Position numbers and translations under genes: made by a program. Below, in pieces: positions 47,230-56,264 of a DNA stretch of 64,000 bases. The DNA is from Modicisalibacter luteus DSM 23508. Its GTDB lineage: Bacteria; Pseudomonadota; Gammaproteobacteria; Pseudomonadales; Halomonadaceae. The notes beneath the pieces were generated by a model that saw nothing but the letters and a program-made list of their open reading frames with translations, searched no databases and was not told the DNA's origin. The stretch covers positions 1-64,000 of the forward strand of contig NZ_KB900000.1 in assembly GCF_000378505.1 (NCBI RefSeq), in the 5' to 3' direction. Positions within the stretch are counted from its first letter, which is position 1; each line of letters begins with the position of its first letter.

Positions 47230-48699
47230 ATGCAGGAACACAACGTTGATGTTGCCATTATCGGTGCGGGCAGCGCCGGCCTGAGTGCTTACCGTGCTGC
47301 CAGGAAGCACACACCCTCCGTTCTCCTCATCGAGGGGGGTAGCTACGGCACGACTTGTGCCCGTACCGGCTGCATGCCCAGCAAACTGCTGATCGCCGCG
47401 GCCAATGCCATTCATGATGCCCGGCACGTCGAGCCTTTCGGCGCGCGTATCGAAAGTGGCGTCACCGTCGACCGCCATGCCGTGATGCAACGGGTAAGGG
47501 ACGAGCGCGATGCCTTCGTCGCCTCGATCCTCGACTCGATCGAGGCCTTTCCCCCTGAGGATAAGCTGCGCGGTCAGGCCTGCTTCGAGAACGCCACTAC
47601 CCTGGTGGTTTCCGGTCATACCCGGATACGTTTCTCACGCGCTATCATTGCCACCGGCTCCTCGCCGCACATTCCCAAGCCGTTACAGGCCGCCGGCGAG
47701 CGAATTCTGACCAGCGATACGCTCTTCGACCTGGAGGCGCTGCCCGAGTCGGTCGCCGTGTTCGGCCCCGGGGTCATTGGGGTGGAACTGGGCCAGGCGC
47801 TGGCACGGCTTGGCGTAAGAGTGCGCATGTTCGGGCGCAGCGGTGGCGTAGGCGGTTTGCAGGACGAAGACCTGCGCTCCGCGGCCGTGCGCCTGTTCAA
47901 CGAGGAGTTCTACCTCGACCCGCAGGCGGAAACCCACGATATCCGGGGCGATGGCAATGGAGTCAGCGTGACGTTCACCGAGCGCGACAGCGGCAAGCGG
48001 CTGACCGAGCGCTTCGATTACCTGCTGGCTGCCACCGGGCGCCGCCCTAACCTCGGCGAACTGGACTTGGAATGCGCGGGCATCGAGACAGGTGACAAGG
48101 GTACGCCCCTGTTCGATCGCCATACCCTGCAGTGCCGCAACACGGAAGGCAGGCCAAGCCATATTTTCATCGCTGGCGACGTCGATCATGCCGAGCCGCT
48201 GCTGCACGAGGCCACCGACGAAGGGCGTATCGCCGGGGACAACGCGGGGCGCTTTCCCGATGTGAGGGTCGGCTACCGGCGAGCTCCTCTGACCATCGTT
48301 TTCAGCGAGCCGCAGATTGCCAGCGTGGGCCGTAGTCGTCCCGAGATCGAGAAGACCCATGTGCCGGGGCAAGATTACGCCATTGGCGAGTTGAGTTACG
48401 AGAATCAGGGGCGCGCCAAGGTAATGCGCCAGAATCGGGGCCTGCTGCACCTGTATGGCGAATATGGTACCGGACTGTTTCTAGGCGCGGAACTCGTCGC
48501 ACCCCAGGCCGAGCATCTCGGTCACCTGCTGGCCTGGGCCTATCAGCAGCGCATGACCGTCCGGCAGATGCTCGACATGCCGTTCTACCACCCGACCCTG
48601 GAAGAGGGCGTGCGCACGGCCCTGCGTGATCTCAGCGCCAAGTTACTACTCGAACCGGTAATGGTCGATCAATGCATCGAATGCGGGCCGGGTGCCTGA
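47230..48699 (+). CDS. Dihydrolipoyl dehydrogenase-like flavoprotein
   Basis: 489 residues of the pyridine nucleotide-disulfide oxidoreductases. FAD motif IIGAGSAGLSAYRAA; redox disulfide Cys-x4-Cys in TTCARTGCMPSK; NAD motif VFGPGVIGVELGQALARLG; second FAD site IFIAGDV; C-terminal His-Glu in FYHPTLEEG. It is monocistronic, not next to 2-oxoacid dehydrogenase genes, so it may serve another dithiol. The tail has an extra Cys pair (QCIECGPGA). The start is the ATG at 47230 after GGGAGCGAGGG; 47170 is in frame but non-homologous. Confidence 0.88.
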   Translation: MQEHNVDVAIIGAGSAGLSAYRAARKHTPSVLLIEGGSYGTTCARTGCMPSKLLIAAANAIHDARHVEPFGARIESGVTVDRHAVMQRVRDERDAFVASILDSIEAFPPEDKLRGQACFENATTLVVSGHTRIRFSRAIIATGSSPHIPKPLQAAGERILTSDTLFDLEALPESVAVFGPGVIGVELGQALARLGVRVRMFGRSGGVGGLQDEDLRSAAVRLFNEEFYLDPQAETHDIRGDGNGVSVTFTERDSGKRLTERFDYLLAATGRRPNLGELDLECAGIETGDKGTPLFDRHTLQCRNTEGRPSHIFIAGDVDHAEPLLHEATDEGRIAGDNAGRFPDVRVGYRRAPLTIVFSEPQIASVGRSRPEIEKTHVPGQDYAIGELSYENQGRAKVMRQNRGLLHLYGEYGTGLFLGAELVAPQAEHLGHLLAWAYQQRMTVRQMLDMPFYHPTLEEGVRTALRDLSAKLLLEPVMVDQCIECGPGA

Positions 48700-48704
48700 T
48701 GGCC

Positions 48705-49586
48705 TCAACGGTATAGCGTTCCCTGACCGACCAGGACCGCCTGACCGGCGATACGAATAGCTGTCAGATGAGTGGCATCGCGCTCCGCTTCGCCATGAAT
48801 GATGCTCGGTCTCCCCATTTCCACACCCTGCTCGATGCGCCACTGCCATTTTCCCTGACCCGACTCGCGTAATGTCAGCATGCCCACCAGCGCAGACGCA
48901 GCGCTGCCGGTGGCGGCATCCTCACGCAGGCTGTTTTCCATCGAGAACATGCGACTGCGTAAGGTTCTACCGGCACACGTTATCGACTGATTCACATAGA
49001 GATAGATGGCTTCGTGGCCACTAGGCGCCACCCAGCGCGACCAGTCGCTGGGATTCGGAACAGCGTTTGTCAAGGCATCCAGTGAGGCCAGTTCAATGAG
49101 GTGGTAGGGCAAGCCGCAGGAGGCAAGCACCGGCTCGTCAAGGATCTCGGCTTTCGAGAGGCCAAGCAACGAGGCGGCAGCGGTCCTATCGAGACCGCTT
49201 TCACTGACGGTAGCTGGCTGGGCCGTTTTGAAACATGCCAAGGATCCGTCAAAACGAACCTCCAGTGGGCCGACACCGGCCTCGAGAATCAATGGCTGAT
49301 CGCGTCGCGCCATGTCGAGGTGGGCGAGAAGATGTGCCGTGCCTACCGTGGGATGGCCGGCGAAGGGTAGCTCGCTGGTGGGAGTGAATATCGATATAGG
49401 GAAGCGGCTGGCGCCGGTCGCTTCGCCGACAAACACGGTCTCGGAGAGGTTGAGCTCATTGGCGATTGCCTGCATGCGCGCCGTGCCCCAGCCATGCGCG
49501 AAGGGAAACACGGCCAGCGGGTTGCCGGTAAAGGCGCGGTCGGTAAAGACATCCAGCAAGTAGTAATCAGCGGGGTGGTGGTTCAT
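48705..49586 (-). CDS. PhzF-family isomerase/epimerase
   Basis: A 293-residue PhzF/DapF-fold protein: YYLLDVFTDRAFTGNPLAVFP, catalytic Glu49 in NLSETVFV, IFTPTSELPFAGHPTVGTAHLL and EDAATGSAASALVGML. The family includes trans-2,3-dihydro-3-hydroxyanthranilate isomerase, but most members have unknown substrates. A DUF1127 gene lies 29 bases upstream on the same strand and a MocR regulator is divergent beyond it. Confidence 0.9.
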   Translation of the reverse strand: MNHHPADYYLLDVFTDRAFTGNPLAVFPFAHGWGTARMQAIANELNLSETVFVGEATGASRFPISIFTPTSELPFAGHPTVGTAHLLAHLDMARRDQPLILEAGVGPLEVRFDGSLACFKTAQPATVSESGLDRTAAASLLGLSKAEILDEPVLASCGLPYHLIELASLDALTNAVPNPSDWSRWVAPSGHEAIYLYVNQSITCAGRTLRSRMFSMENSLREDAATGSAASALVGMLTLRESGQGKWQWRIEQGVEMGRPSIIHGEAERDATHLTAIRIAGQAVLVGQGTLYR

Positions 49587-49615
49587 CTCGAGAATGCCTC
49601 CTGAGCATGAGCGAA

Positions 49616-49783
49616 TCAGCCCTTCCAGAACGGCTTACTACCCTCGCGCAGGGCGTCGGCTCGTGATAGGCCAATGTCTTTGAGAAGTCGGTCATCCAAT
49701 GCCATCAGGCAGCGACGTGTGCTGTGGCGGTGACGATAGGTATCGAACCGGGCCATGAACCGGGAAAGTCTGGCGAGGCGCAT
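49616..49783 (-). CDS. DUF1127 (YjiS-like) small protein
   Basis: A 55-residue protein with AGGAG seven bases upstream of ATG. The core ALDDRLLKDIGLSRADALREGSKPFW is the DUF1127 signature, preceded by an Arg-rich helix (RLARLSRFMARFDTYRHRHS). DUF1127 proteins are Arg-rich; some bind RNA and tune phosphate or carbon metabolism and motility. It is divergent from the MocR gene across an operator-rich gap and is followed by phzF, so it may be co-regulated. Confidence 0.85.
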   Translation of the reverse strand: MRLARLSRFMARFDTYRHRHSTRRCLMALDDRLLKDIGLSRADALREGSKPFWKG

Positions 49784-49827
49784 GAGTCGTCTCCTGTAGT
49801 TGAATAATCACAGGCTACGACTGGCGC

Positions 49828-49918
49828 TGTATCCGATACAGATTCAGAATGCTGAGAGGAAAAGATACAGATTCTCTGCGATGACGTTCTGTATCTTGCT
49901 AACCGGCGCATCTGTATC
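49828..49918. promoter_or_regulatory. Five CTGTATC/GATACAG heptamers in the MocR divergent promoter
   Basis: Perfect heptamers lie at 49828-49834 (+), 49836-49842 (-), 49864-49870 (-), 49889-49895 (+) and 49912-49918 (+). The first two form the palindrome CTGTATC-C-GATACAG. MocR/PdxR regulators bind such mixed direct and inverted repeats. Confidence 0.75.
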
Positions 49919-49945
49919 GTCATCAGCACTAAGAAGGGCTCTGTA

Positions 49946-51379
49946 ATGACCCGGTACCAGGAAGTCGCGGCTCTCTTGCGCCAGCGCATTGAACACGGCG
50001 TCTATCGTGTTGGTGATCGCCTGCCCTCGATTCGCGCACTGTGCCGGGAACATGCCATCAGCATCTCAACGGCCCAGGAGGCCTATCGGCGGCTGGAAGA
50101 CGCGATGCTGGTCGAGGCACGCGCCAGGTCCGGCTATTTCGTCCTGCCTCGCCAGGCTCCCGCTCAACTACCGGCAGTGACACGCCCGGCCCAACGACCT
50201 TTGGAGGTATCTCAGTGGGATCAGGTGCTGGAGTTGGTTGGCATGAACCGCGATCACGGTGTGCTAATGCTGGGTCGTGGTATCCCCGACCTGGATGCCG
50301 CCACACTCAAGCCTCTGCAGCGCCTGCTCGCCGGGCTGTACCGGCATGGCGATGCGCTGTCGGCTAGCTATGATTCACTGATCGGTAGCCTGAAACTGCG
50401 CCAGCAGATCGTGAGGTTGGCGACGACCTCGGGCTGCCTGTTGCATCCCGACGATGTGTTGATCACCACCGGCTGTCAGGAAGCCCTGGCCATCGCGCTG
50501 CGCACGCTGACCTCGCCCGGCGATGTGGTTGCCGTCGACTCGCCGAGTTTCTACGGCACCATGCAGATCCTCAAGGCCAACGGCCTCAAGGCGATGGAGA
50601 TTCCCACCGATCCGCGTGACGGTATCAGCCTCGAGGCGTTGGAACTCGCTCTGGAGCAGTGGCCGGTCCGTGCCATTCAGGTCACGCCGACGTGCAACAA
50701 TCCATTGGGTTACACCATGCCAGAGGTCAAGAAGCGTGCTCTAGTGCGTCTCGCCCAACGTTTCGATGTGGCCATCGTCGAAGACGACATTTATGGCGAC
50801 TTGTCCTTTGTCACGCCGCGCCCCCGCACACTCAAGTCTTATGATGATGATGGCCGGGTCCTGCTGTGCAGCGGTTTTTCGAAGACGCTGATGCCTGGGC
50901 TGCGGGTCGGCTGGCTGGCGCCGGGGCGTTATCGCGACCAGGCGCTGCATATGAAGTACGTATCTACTGGCGCCTCGGCAACCCTGCCCCAGCTTGCTGT
51001 GGCCGAGTTCGCCGCCAAGGGGCACTATGAGCGGCATGTTCGAGAGATGGTGCACCGCTACCAGCGTCACCGTGACATCCTGCTTGGTTGGGTCGGGCAG
51101 CATTTCCCCCAGGGAACCCGGGTCAGCTACCCGCAGGGCGGCTTCCTGCTATGGCTGGAACTCCCGGAAGCCATCGACTGCATACGTCTCAATGAACGGC
51201 TTGCCGAGGTCGGTGTACGAATCGCACCGGGCTCGCTGTTTTCGGCGTCCGGCAAATATCGCCATTGTCTGCGCCTGAATTATGCTGCGGCACTCACACC
51301 CGAAACCGCCGTCGCGGTGCGGCAAGTCGGGGAAGTGGCAGAAGCGATGCTGCGCGAGGAAGCCGAACTGGTCGGCTAG
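49946..51379 (+). CDS. MocR-type (GntR-aminotransferase) regulator
   Basis: A 477-residue protein. A GntR winged HTH (RQRIEHGVYRVGDRLPSIRALCREHAISISTAQEAYRRLED) is joined by a linker to a fold-type I aminotransferase domain with the PLP lysine in CSGFSKTLMPGLRVGW and the Asp in VEDDIYGDL. MocR proteins sense PLP-amine adducts. This C-terminal domain is of the PLP-dependent HTH (YdcR-like) subgroup. It is divergent from DUF1127-phzF; five heptamers lie between. Confidence 0.92.
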   Translation: MTRYQEVAALLRQRIEHGVYRVGDRLPSIRALCREHAISISTAQEAYRRLEDAMLVEARARSGYFVLPRQAPAQLPAVTRPAQRPLEVSQWDQVLELVGMNRDHGVLMLGRGIPDLDAATLKPLQRLLAGLYRHGDALSASYDSLIGSLKLRQQIVRLATTSGCLLHPDDVLITTGCQEALAIALRTLTSPGDVVAVDSPSFYGTMQILKANGLKAMEIPTDPRDGISLEALELALEQWPVRAIQVTPTCNNPLGYTMPEVKKRALVRLAQRFDVAIVEDDIYGDLSFVTPRPRTLKSYDDDGRVLLCSGFSKTLMPGLRVGWLAPGRYRDQALHMKYVSTGASATLPQLAVAEFAAKGHYERHVREMVHRYQRHRDILLGWVGQHFPQGTRVSYPQGGFLLWLELPEAIDCIRLNERLAEVGVRIAPGSLFSASGKYRHCLRLNYAAALTPETAVAVRQVGEVAEAMLREEAELVG

Positions 51380-51393
51380 CGTTTGTCTCGTAC

Positions 51394-52674
51394 TCAGGCA
51401 GTGGCTTCTCGGGCCGGGAGTTCCCGGGTGGCATCCTCGAAGCGGTTGACCTGACGCAGCGAGGGAAACAGTTTCATCCACAGCCCGACCACGGTGAGGG
51501 TGCCGATGCCGCCGATCACGGCGGCCGGCACGGCGCCGAACCAGGCCGCGCTGGTGCCGGCGCGAAACTCGCCGAGTTCATTGCTCGATCCGATGAACAG
51601 CATGTTGACGGCGTTGACCCGGCCGCGCATCTCGTCGGGGGTGGCGAGCTGGATCAGGGTAATGCGCACGTTGACACTGATCATGTCGGCGGCACCGGCC
51701 ACCAGCAGCGCCAGCCACGACACCCAGAACACCGTCGACATCGCAAATACCAGGTTGGCGATGCCGAAGATCGCCACCGCCACGAACATAATCCAGCCTA
51801 CGTTGCGCTTGAGTTCGCGCACCCCAAGATAAAGCCCCATCAGGAGTGCACCGACGGCAATGGCGCTACGCAGTGCACCCAATCCTTCGGGGCCAACATG
51901 CAGAACCTCCTGCGCATAAATGGGCAGCAAGGCAATCACGCCACCCAACAGCACCGCGAACAGATCCAGCGAAATGGCGCCGAGAATGATCGGCTTGTTG
52001 CGAATGTAGGCGATGCCCGCCGTAAAGCGCTTCCAAGCCGTTGTTTCCTGAGGGCGGGCTTCATTGCGGTAGCGTACCGGCACCGTGGTCAGCAGCAGCA
52101 GACCAAGCAGGAAGCAGCCCAGGCACACGGCATAGGTCAGGCTCCCGCCGTAGGCGTACAGCACCCCGCCGAGCAGGGGGCCGCCAATCACCGCGATCTT
52201 CATGATCGAGCTGTTCAGCGCGATGGCGCGGGAGAGCTGGTCGCGAGGCACGATTTGGGGCAGCAGGCTTTGCAGCGTCGGGCCAGTAAAGGCGCGGGCG
52301 CAGCCAAACAGCGCAAGCACGGCATAGAAGCCGGTCACGTCATGGGACGCCGTGTATGAAAGCCACAGCAGCAGGGCGCTGCATATTGCCTGCACGGTCC
52401 AGCTGGCAGCGAGAATATGCTTGCGATTGAAACGGTCGACCAGATCCCCGGCCGGTAACAGCAGCACGACCATGGGCAGGAACTGAGCAAGGCCGACATA
52501 GGCCAGCGACAATGGATCGCGAGTGATGTCGTAAACCTGCCAGGCCACGACCACGGCCTGGATCTGCATGGCGAATACCGCGGCCAGACGCGAGAACAGG
52601 AAAGCGAAAAAAGCGAGAGGGATGGAACGATCCCGTGGAGCCGAGTCGGAGCGCGACATTGAATCGTTGGGCAT
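51394..52674 (-). CDS. MFS exporter, DHA3/EntS-like
   Basis: About 426 residues with twelve helices. Family marks are IQAVVVAWQVYDITRDPLSLAYVGLAQFLP, DLVDRFNRKHILAAS and TPDEMRGRVNAVNMLFIGSSNELGEF. DHA3 carriers export siderophores, macrolides or metabolites. The start is uncertain (ATG 52674 preferred; 52722 and 52659 possible). It is convergent with the MocR gene (14-base gap). Confidence 0.87.
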   Translation of the reverse strand: MPNDSMSRSDSAPRDRSIPLAFFAFLFSRLAAVFAMQIQAVVVAWQVYDITRDPLSLAYVGLAQFLPMVVLLLPAGDLVDRFNRKHILAASWTVQAICSALLLWLSYTASHDVTGFYAVLALFGCARAFTGPTLQSLLPQIVPRDQLSRAIALNSSIMKIAVIGGPLLGGVLYAYGGSLTYAVCLGCFLLGLLLLTTVPVRYRNEARPQETTAWKRFTAGIAYIRNKPIILGAISLDLFAVLLGGVIALLPIYAQEVLHVGPEGLGALRSAIAVGALLMGLYLGVRELKRNVGWIMFVAVAIFGIANLVFAMSTVFWVSWLALLVAGAADMISVNVRITLIQLATPDEMRGRVNAVNMLFIGSSNELGEFRAGTSAAWFGAVPAAVIGGIGTLTVVGLWMKLFPSLRQVNRFEDATRELPAREATA

Positions 52675-52791
52675 TAAAATCACCGGTGAGAATGAGCCGT
52701 ATGATTCTAAGCCCATCGACAAGGAATTTCATGAGCTAACTAATAGCTTGTTAACTATGCCAAGGCTCCAGTCCAGGCTGGAAATCCGTGA

Positions 52792-53601
52792 TCATCTTTG
52801 GTTAACAGGACAGCCACGTTCCTTGCTCGGGGCATGACCGACACGTCGCCGGAAGGCGCGCGAGAAGCTCGAGACATCTGCGAACCCCAGGTCCATGGCG
52901 ATGGCACCTATGGGGCGAGGGGTATGGCGTAGCCAATGCTGCGCCCAATAGATACGCCGGTTCATGACATACTGCTGAGGTGACATCCCGAACTGGCGCT
53001 GGCACAGCAGATGGAACTGACTTTGACCAAGATGCATGGCGTCAGCCAGCTCCGCATTGTCAGGAGGAGACGCGAGGCGCTGGTCGATGAATCGGTTCAA
53101 TGCCTCGGCGGAGAGCCGCTGACGTTGCATGCCTTTCAGATCGACGTCACCCACCAACTGACTGAACTGACTCACGAACAGCATCGCCAATTGATGATTG
53201 ACCAAACGAATCTGCGCATCGTCGCTGGCCGCTTTCACCTGTGTCGTAGCGAATTCCACCATGGGAAGCAGGGTCGGGGGCAAACTGAGCGAACGAGGCT
53301 CGGCAAACAGAGATTCGCGAAGGTCCAGTGCGCAGCTCCGCTCCAGAGATGCCAGGCAGGGATCGGCGGCGTCAAGGTCGATCACGAAGACCTCGCACTC
53401 GTCCTGGCGGCCCAGGTAGGAGTGGGGTTCACCTGACGGCAGAATCGCGGCCTGTCCCAGCACCAGGCGCCCTCCACCCCGCGTGAATTCATAATCCATG
53501 GCACCCCGCCAACCCAACATCAACTGGGGAGCGTCGTGACAGTGCTCGCCTGATGTCCGGGCAATCAGATTGCATCTAGCCTGGGTCTGCTGCATGAGCA
53601 T
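52792..53601 (-). CDS. AraC-family regulator
   Basis: A 269-residue protein. An N-terminal cupin-like sensor (HDAPQLMLGWRGAMDYEF, LVLGQAAILPSGEPHSY) is followed by the AraC DNA-binding domain (AELADAMHLGQSQFHLLCQRQFGMSPQQYVMNRRIYWAQHWL, IGAIAMDLGFADVSSFSRAFRRRVGHAPS). It is divergent from the OCD-NhaC-dehydrogenase operon, and an 18-base direct repeat lies between. It is the probable activator of that operon. Confidence 0.9.
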   Translation of the reverse strand: MLMQQTQARCNLIARTSGEHCHDAPQLMLGWRGAMDYEFTRGGGRLVLGQAAILPSGEPHSYLGRQDECEVFVIDLDAADPCLASLERSCALDLRESLFAEPRSLSLPPTLLPMVEFATTQVKAASDDAQIRLVNHQLAMLFVSQFSQLVGDVDLKGMQRQRLSAEALNRFIDQRLASPPDNAELADAMHLGQSQFHLLCQRQFGMSPQQYVMNRRIYWAQHWLRHTPRPIGAIAMDLGFADVSSFSRAFRRRVGHAPSKERGCPVNQR

Positions 53602-53620
53602 GTTACCGGAAGGATGGCAA

Positions 53621-53659
53621 TTGCGGAGCCTGAGTCAACGCTTGCGGAGCCTGGGTCAA
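53621..53659. promoter_or_regulatory. Direct repeat, probable AraC-type operator
   Basis: TTGCGGAGCCTGAGTCAA (53621-53638) and TTGCGGAGCCTGGGTCAA (53642-53659) differ at one base and are 21 bases apart, two helical turns, as in AraC I1-I2 sites. They lie 20 bases before the AraC gene and 57 before the OCD gene. Confidence 0.75.
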
Positions 53660-53716
53660 AAGATCCACCTGTCTGCTCCATAAACTGTCATCAGGCACAA
53701 TTAAAATGAGGTTGAC

Positions 53717-54673
53717 ATGTTTCTGAATGCCGAACAAGTAACCCAGGCACTGCCTTGGGATGCTATGGTAGAGGCGCTGGACGACATATTCACCCGCACC
53801 GTTCACTCTCCTGTCCGTCATCACCACCATATGCACGTTCCCGGTGACCCGGACGCCACTCTGCTACTCATGCCCGCCTGGATCGAAGGCCAGTACCTTG
53901 GGGTCAAGCAGGTCAACGTGTTTCCCGGCAACAGCGCCCGTGGAGAACCCGGACTCAGTAGCCACTACCTGTTGAGTTGCGCACGTACCGGCCGCCACCT
54001 GGCTCAACTGGACGGCAATGAATTGACCGCGCGTCGCACGGCGGGAGCCTCCGCACTGGCAGCCCGTTATCTGGCCCGCGAGGATGCCAGTGAGTTGCTG
54101 ATGATCGGGGCGGGGCGCATGGGGCACCGACTGATTCCGGCGCACCGAGCCATTCGGCCGATCGAGCGGGTGAGGGTATGGGACATTCGGGAATCGTCTG
54201 CGCGGGCGCTGGTTGAAGAACTCGTTGCCGAGGGAGTCGATGCCCAGGTGGTCACTACGGATGGACTGGCTGAGGCTGCCGGTCGCGCCGATATCATCAG
54301 TTGCGCCACGCTCAGCCGGGAGCCCCTGATCCGCGGCGAATGGCTGTCGCCCGGGACCCACGTGGACCTTGTCGGCAGTTTTACGCCGCAGATGCGCGAA
54401 GCCGACGATGACGTCATGCGCCGGAGTGCAGTCTTCGTTGACACTCGTGACGGGGCGCTGAGCGAAACCGGCGATTTGATCGATCCGCTTGCCAGCGGCG
54501 TCATCACCGAAGCGGACATTCTGGCCGATTTTCCCGATCTGTGCGGTGGCCGGCATGCCGGACGCTCAGCGCTGGCTGACGCCGGTCAGGCCATCACCGT
54601 CTTCAAGTCGGTCGGTGCCTCGATAGAAGATTTGGCTGCCGCCATTGCTGCTTTTGAAAGAAGCGCTGGTTAA
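53717..54673 (+). CDS. Ornithine cyclodeaminase/mu-crystallin family enzyme
   Basis: A 318-residue protein: substrate lysine region LGVKQVNVFPGN, Rossmann motif LMIGAGRMGHRLIPAH and VDLVGSFTPQMREADDDVM. The family includes ornithine cyclodeaminase and delta1-pyrroline/piperideine-2-carboxylate reductases. The D-amino-acid dehydrogenase in the same operon would yield a cyclic imine from D-proline or a keto acid/imine from D-lysine, so an imine reductase role is favoured (inference). GAGG lies five bases before the ATG. First gene of the operon. Confidence 0.87.
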   Translation: MFLNAEQVTQALPWDAMVEALDDIFTRTVHSPVRHHHHMHVPGDPDATLLLMPAWIEGQYLGVKQVNVFPGNSARGEPGLSSHYLLSCARTGRHLAQLDGNELTARRTAGASALAARYLAREDASELLMIGAGRMGHRLIPAHRAIRPIERVRVWDIRESSARALVEELVAEGVDAQVVTTDGLAEAAGRADIISCATLSREPLIRGEWLSPGTHVDLVGSFTPQMREADDDVMRRSAVFVDTRDGALSETGDLIDPLASGVITEADILADFPDLCGGRHAGRSALADAGQAITVFKSVGASIEDLAAAIAAFERSAG

Positions 54674-54737
54674 TCGCTGCGACTGACGCCAGTCAAAGAC
54701 GTAAACACAACAAGGCTAATACAAGAGTTGACTTAGT

Positions 54738-56264
54738 ATGAAACGTGAATCCAACGCTATTGCACTGCCATCTCTGGGTATGGCGCTGCTGCCGATCGTG
54801 TTGACGATCGGGCTGCTGGCTATCCAGTTATTCTATTATGACGATTTCACGCCACATATTCCGTTGGCGCTGGGCGCGGCCATCGCTGCCATCTTCGGTT
54901 GGAGCCGAGGTTACCGCTGGAAGGAAATGGAGGCCGGCGGCTTCAAACTACTACACGTAGCGATGCCCGCAGTCGCCACGCTGATCGTTGTCGGCATGCT
55001 GATCGGCGTGCTGATTGCCAGCGGCACCGTGCCGACACTGATCTACTACGGCCTCGAGCTACTCAGTCCGCAATGGTTTCTGGCCGCTACCATGCTGATG
55101 TGCTCCGTGGTGTCGTTGGTAGTTGGCTCCTCCTGGACCACAGTAGGTACGGTGGGGCTAGCACTGATGGGAATCGGTACCGCCCTGGAAATCCCGGTGT
55201 ACTGGACGGCGGGCGCCATCGTTTCCGGTGCCTTTTTCGGTGACAAGATGTCCCCGCTTTCGGATACCACCAACCTCTCTCCCGCGGTCACTGAGACCAA
55301 CATCTTCGACCATATCAAGAATATGTTGCCCACAACGGTGCCGGCGATGTTGATCGCACTGGTCATCTACGCCTGGGCCGGTGGCGCTGAATTGAGCAGT
55401 GCAGGCACGTTGGCGCGTATCGTCAATATTCGTGAAGGGCTGGATAATGCCTTTCAGCTGGGCTTCTGGCAGTTGTTGCCACTCCTGCTCATTCTGTCCT
55501 TGGCCTTCCTGAAAGTGGCGCCCATACCGGCGTTGTTTACTGCGACCTGTCTGGGCGGCATCATCGCCATGCTGACTCAAGGCGTCTCATTCCATGATGT
55601 GCTGACCTTTGCCCATAGCGGATTCACCATCGACACCGGCATGGGGCCGCTGGATAGCCTGCTTAACCGTGGGGGGGTTACCTCCATGACCTGGGTAGTC
55701 ACGCTGATCATCTTTGCGCTGGTGTTTGGCGGTATTCTTGAGAAGACCCGTTGCCTCGAGAAAGTGGTAACGACCATCACCGAGAAGGCGCGCAGCTTCA
55801 GGGCGCTTCAGACCAGTGCGGTGCTCACGCCGATTTTCGTCAATGCCATTGCCGGCGATGTCTACCTCTCCATCGCCTTGCCGGGACGCATGTACGTCAG
55901 TGCCTATGACCGCATGGGCTACTCACGACTCAACCTCTCTCGTGCCATCGAAGAGGGCGGCACGCTGGTGTCCCCGCTGATTCCCTGGAACGTAGGGGGC
56001 GCCTTCGTCATTACCACACTGGGGCTTACGATCGGTGACGGCGATCTGAGCGCACTGCTTTATATCCCGCTTGCCTTTGCCTGTTGGCTCTCGCCGTTGC
56101 TGAGCATTATCTACGCTCAGTTCGGCCTGTTCTCATACAAGGCGGATCCGGAAAAGCGCCCCAATAGCGATCAGCCTGCACGATTGTCTTCGCAAGTCGA
56201 CGATGAAGGTCCGATACCGCCCCGTGATGAGAACATTGCACTGGAGAACTCCGGTACATCATGA
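54738..56264 (+). CDS. NhaC-family Na+-coupled carrier
   Basis: A 508-residue protein with about eleven to twelve helices and NhaC signatures (SLVVGSSWTTVGTVGLALMGIGTALEIP, FFGDKMSPLSDTTNLSPAV, LVSPLIPWNVGGAF). The family holds Na+/H+ antiporters and sodium-coupled organic or amino acid carriers. In an amino-acid operon, import of the substrate amino acid is likely (inference). Its stop overlaps the next start (ATGA). Confidence 0.9.
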   Translation: MKRESNAIALPSLGMALLPIVLTIGLLAIQLFYYDDFTPHIPLALGAAIAAIFGWSRGYRWKEMEAGGFKLLHVAMPAVATLIVVGMLIGVLIASGTVPTLIYYGLELLSPQWFLAATMLMCSVVSLVVGSSWTTVGTVGLALMGIGTALEIPVYWTAGAIVSGAFFGDKMSPLSDTTNLSPAVTETNIFDHIKNMLPTTVPAMLIALVIYAWAGGAELSSAGTLARIVNIREGLDNAFQLGFWQLLPLLLILSLAFLKVAPIPALFTATCLGGIIAMLTQGVSFHDVLTFAHSGFTIDTGMGPLDSLLNRGGVTSMTWVVTLIIFALVFGGILEKTRCLEKVVTTITEKARSFRALQTSAVLTPIFVNAIAGDVYLSIALPGRMYVSAYDRMGYSRLNLSRAIEEGGTLVSPLIPWNVGGAFVITTLGLTIGDGDLSALLYIPLAFACWLSPLLSIIYAQFGLFSYKADPEKRPNSDQPARLSSQVDDEGPIPPRDENIALENSGTS

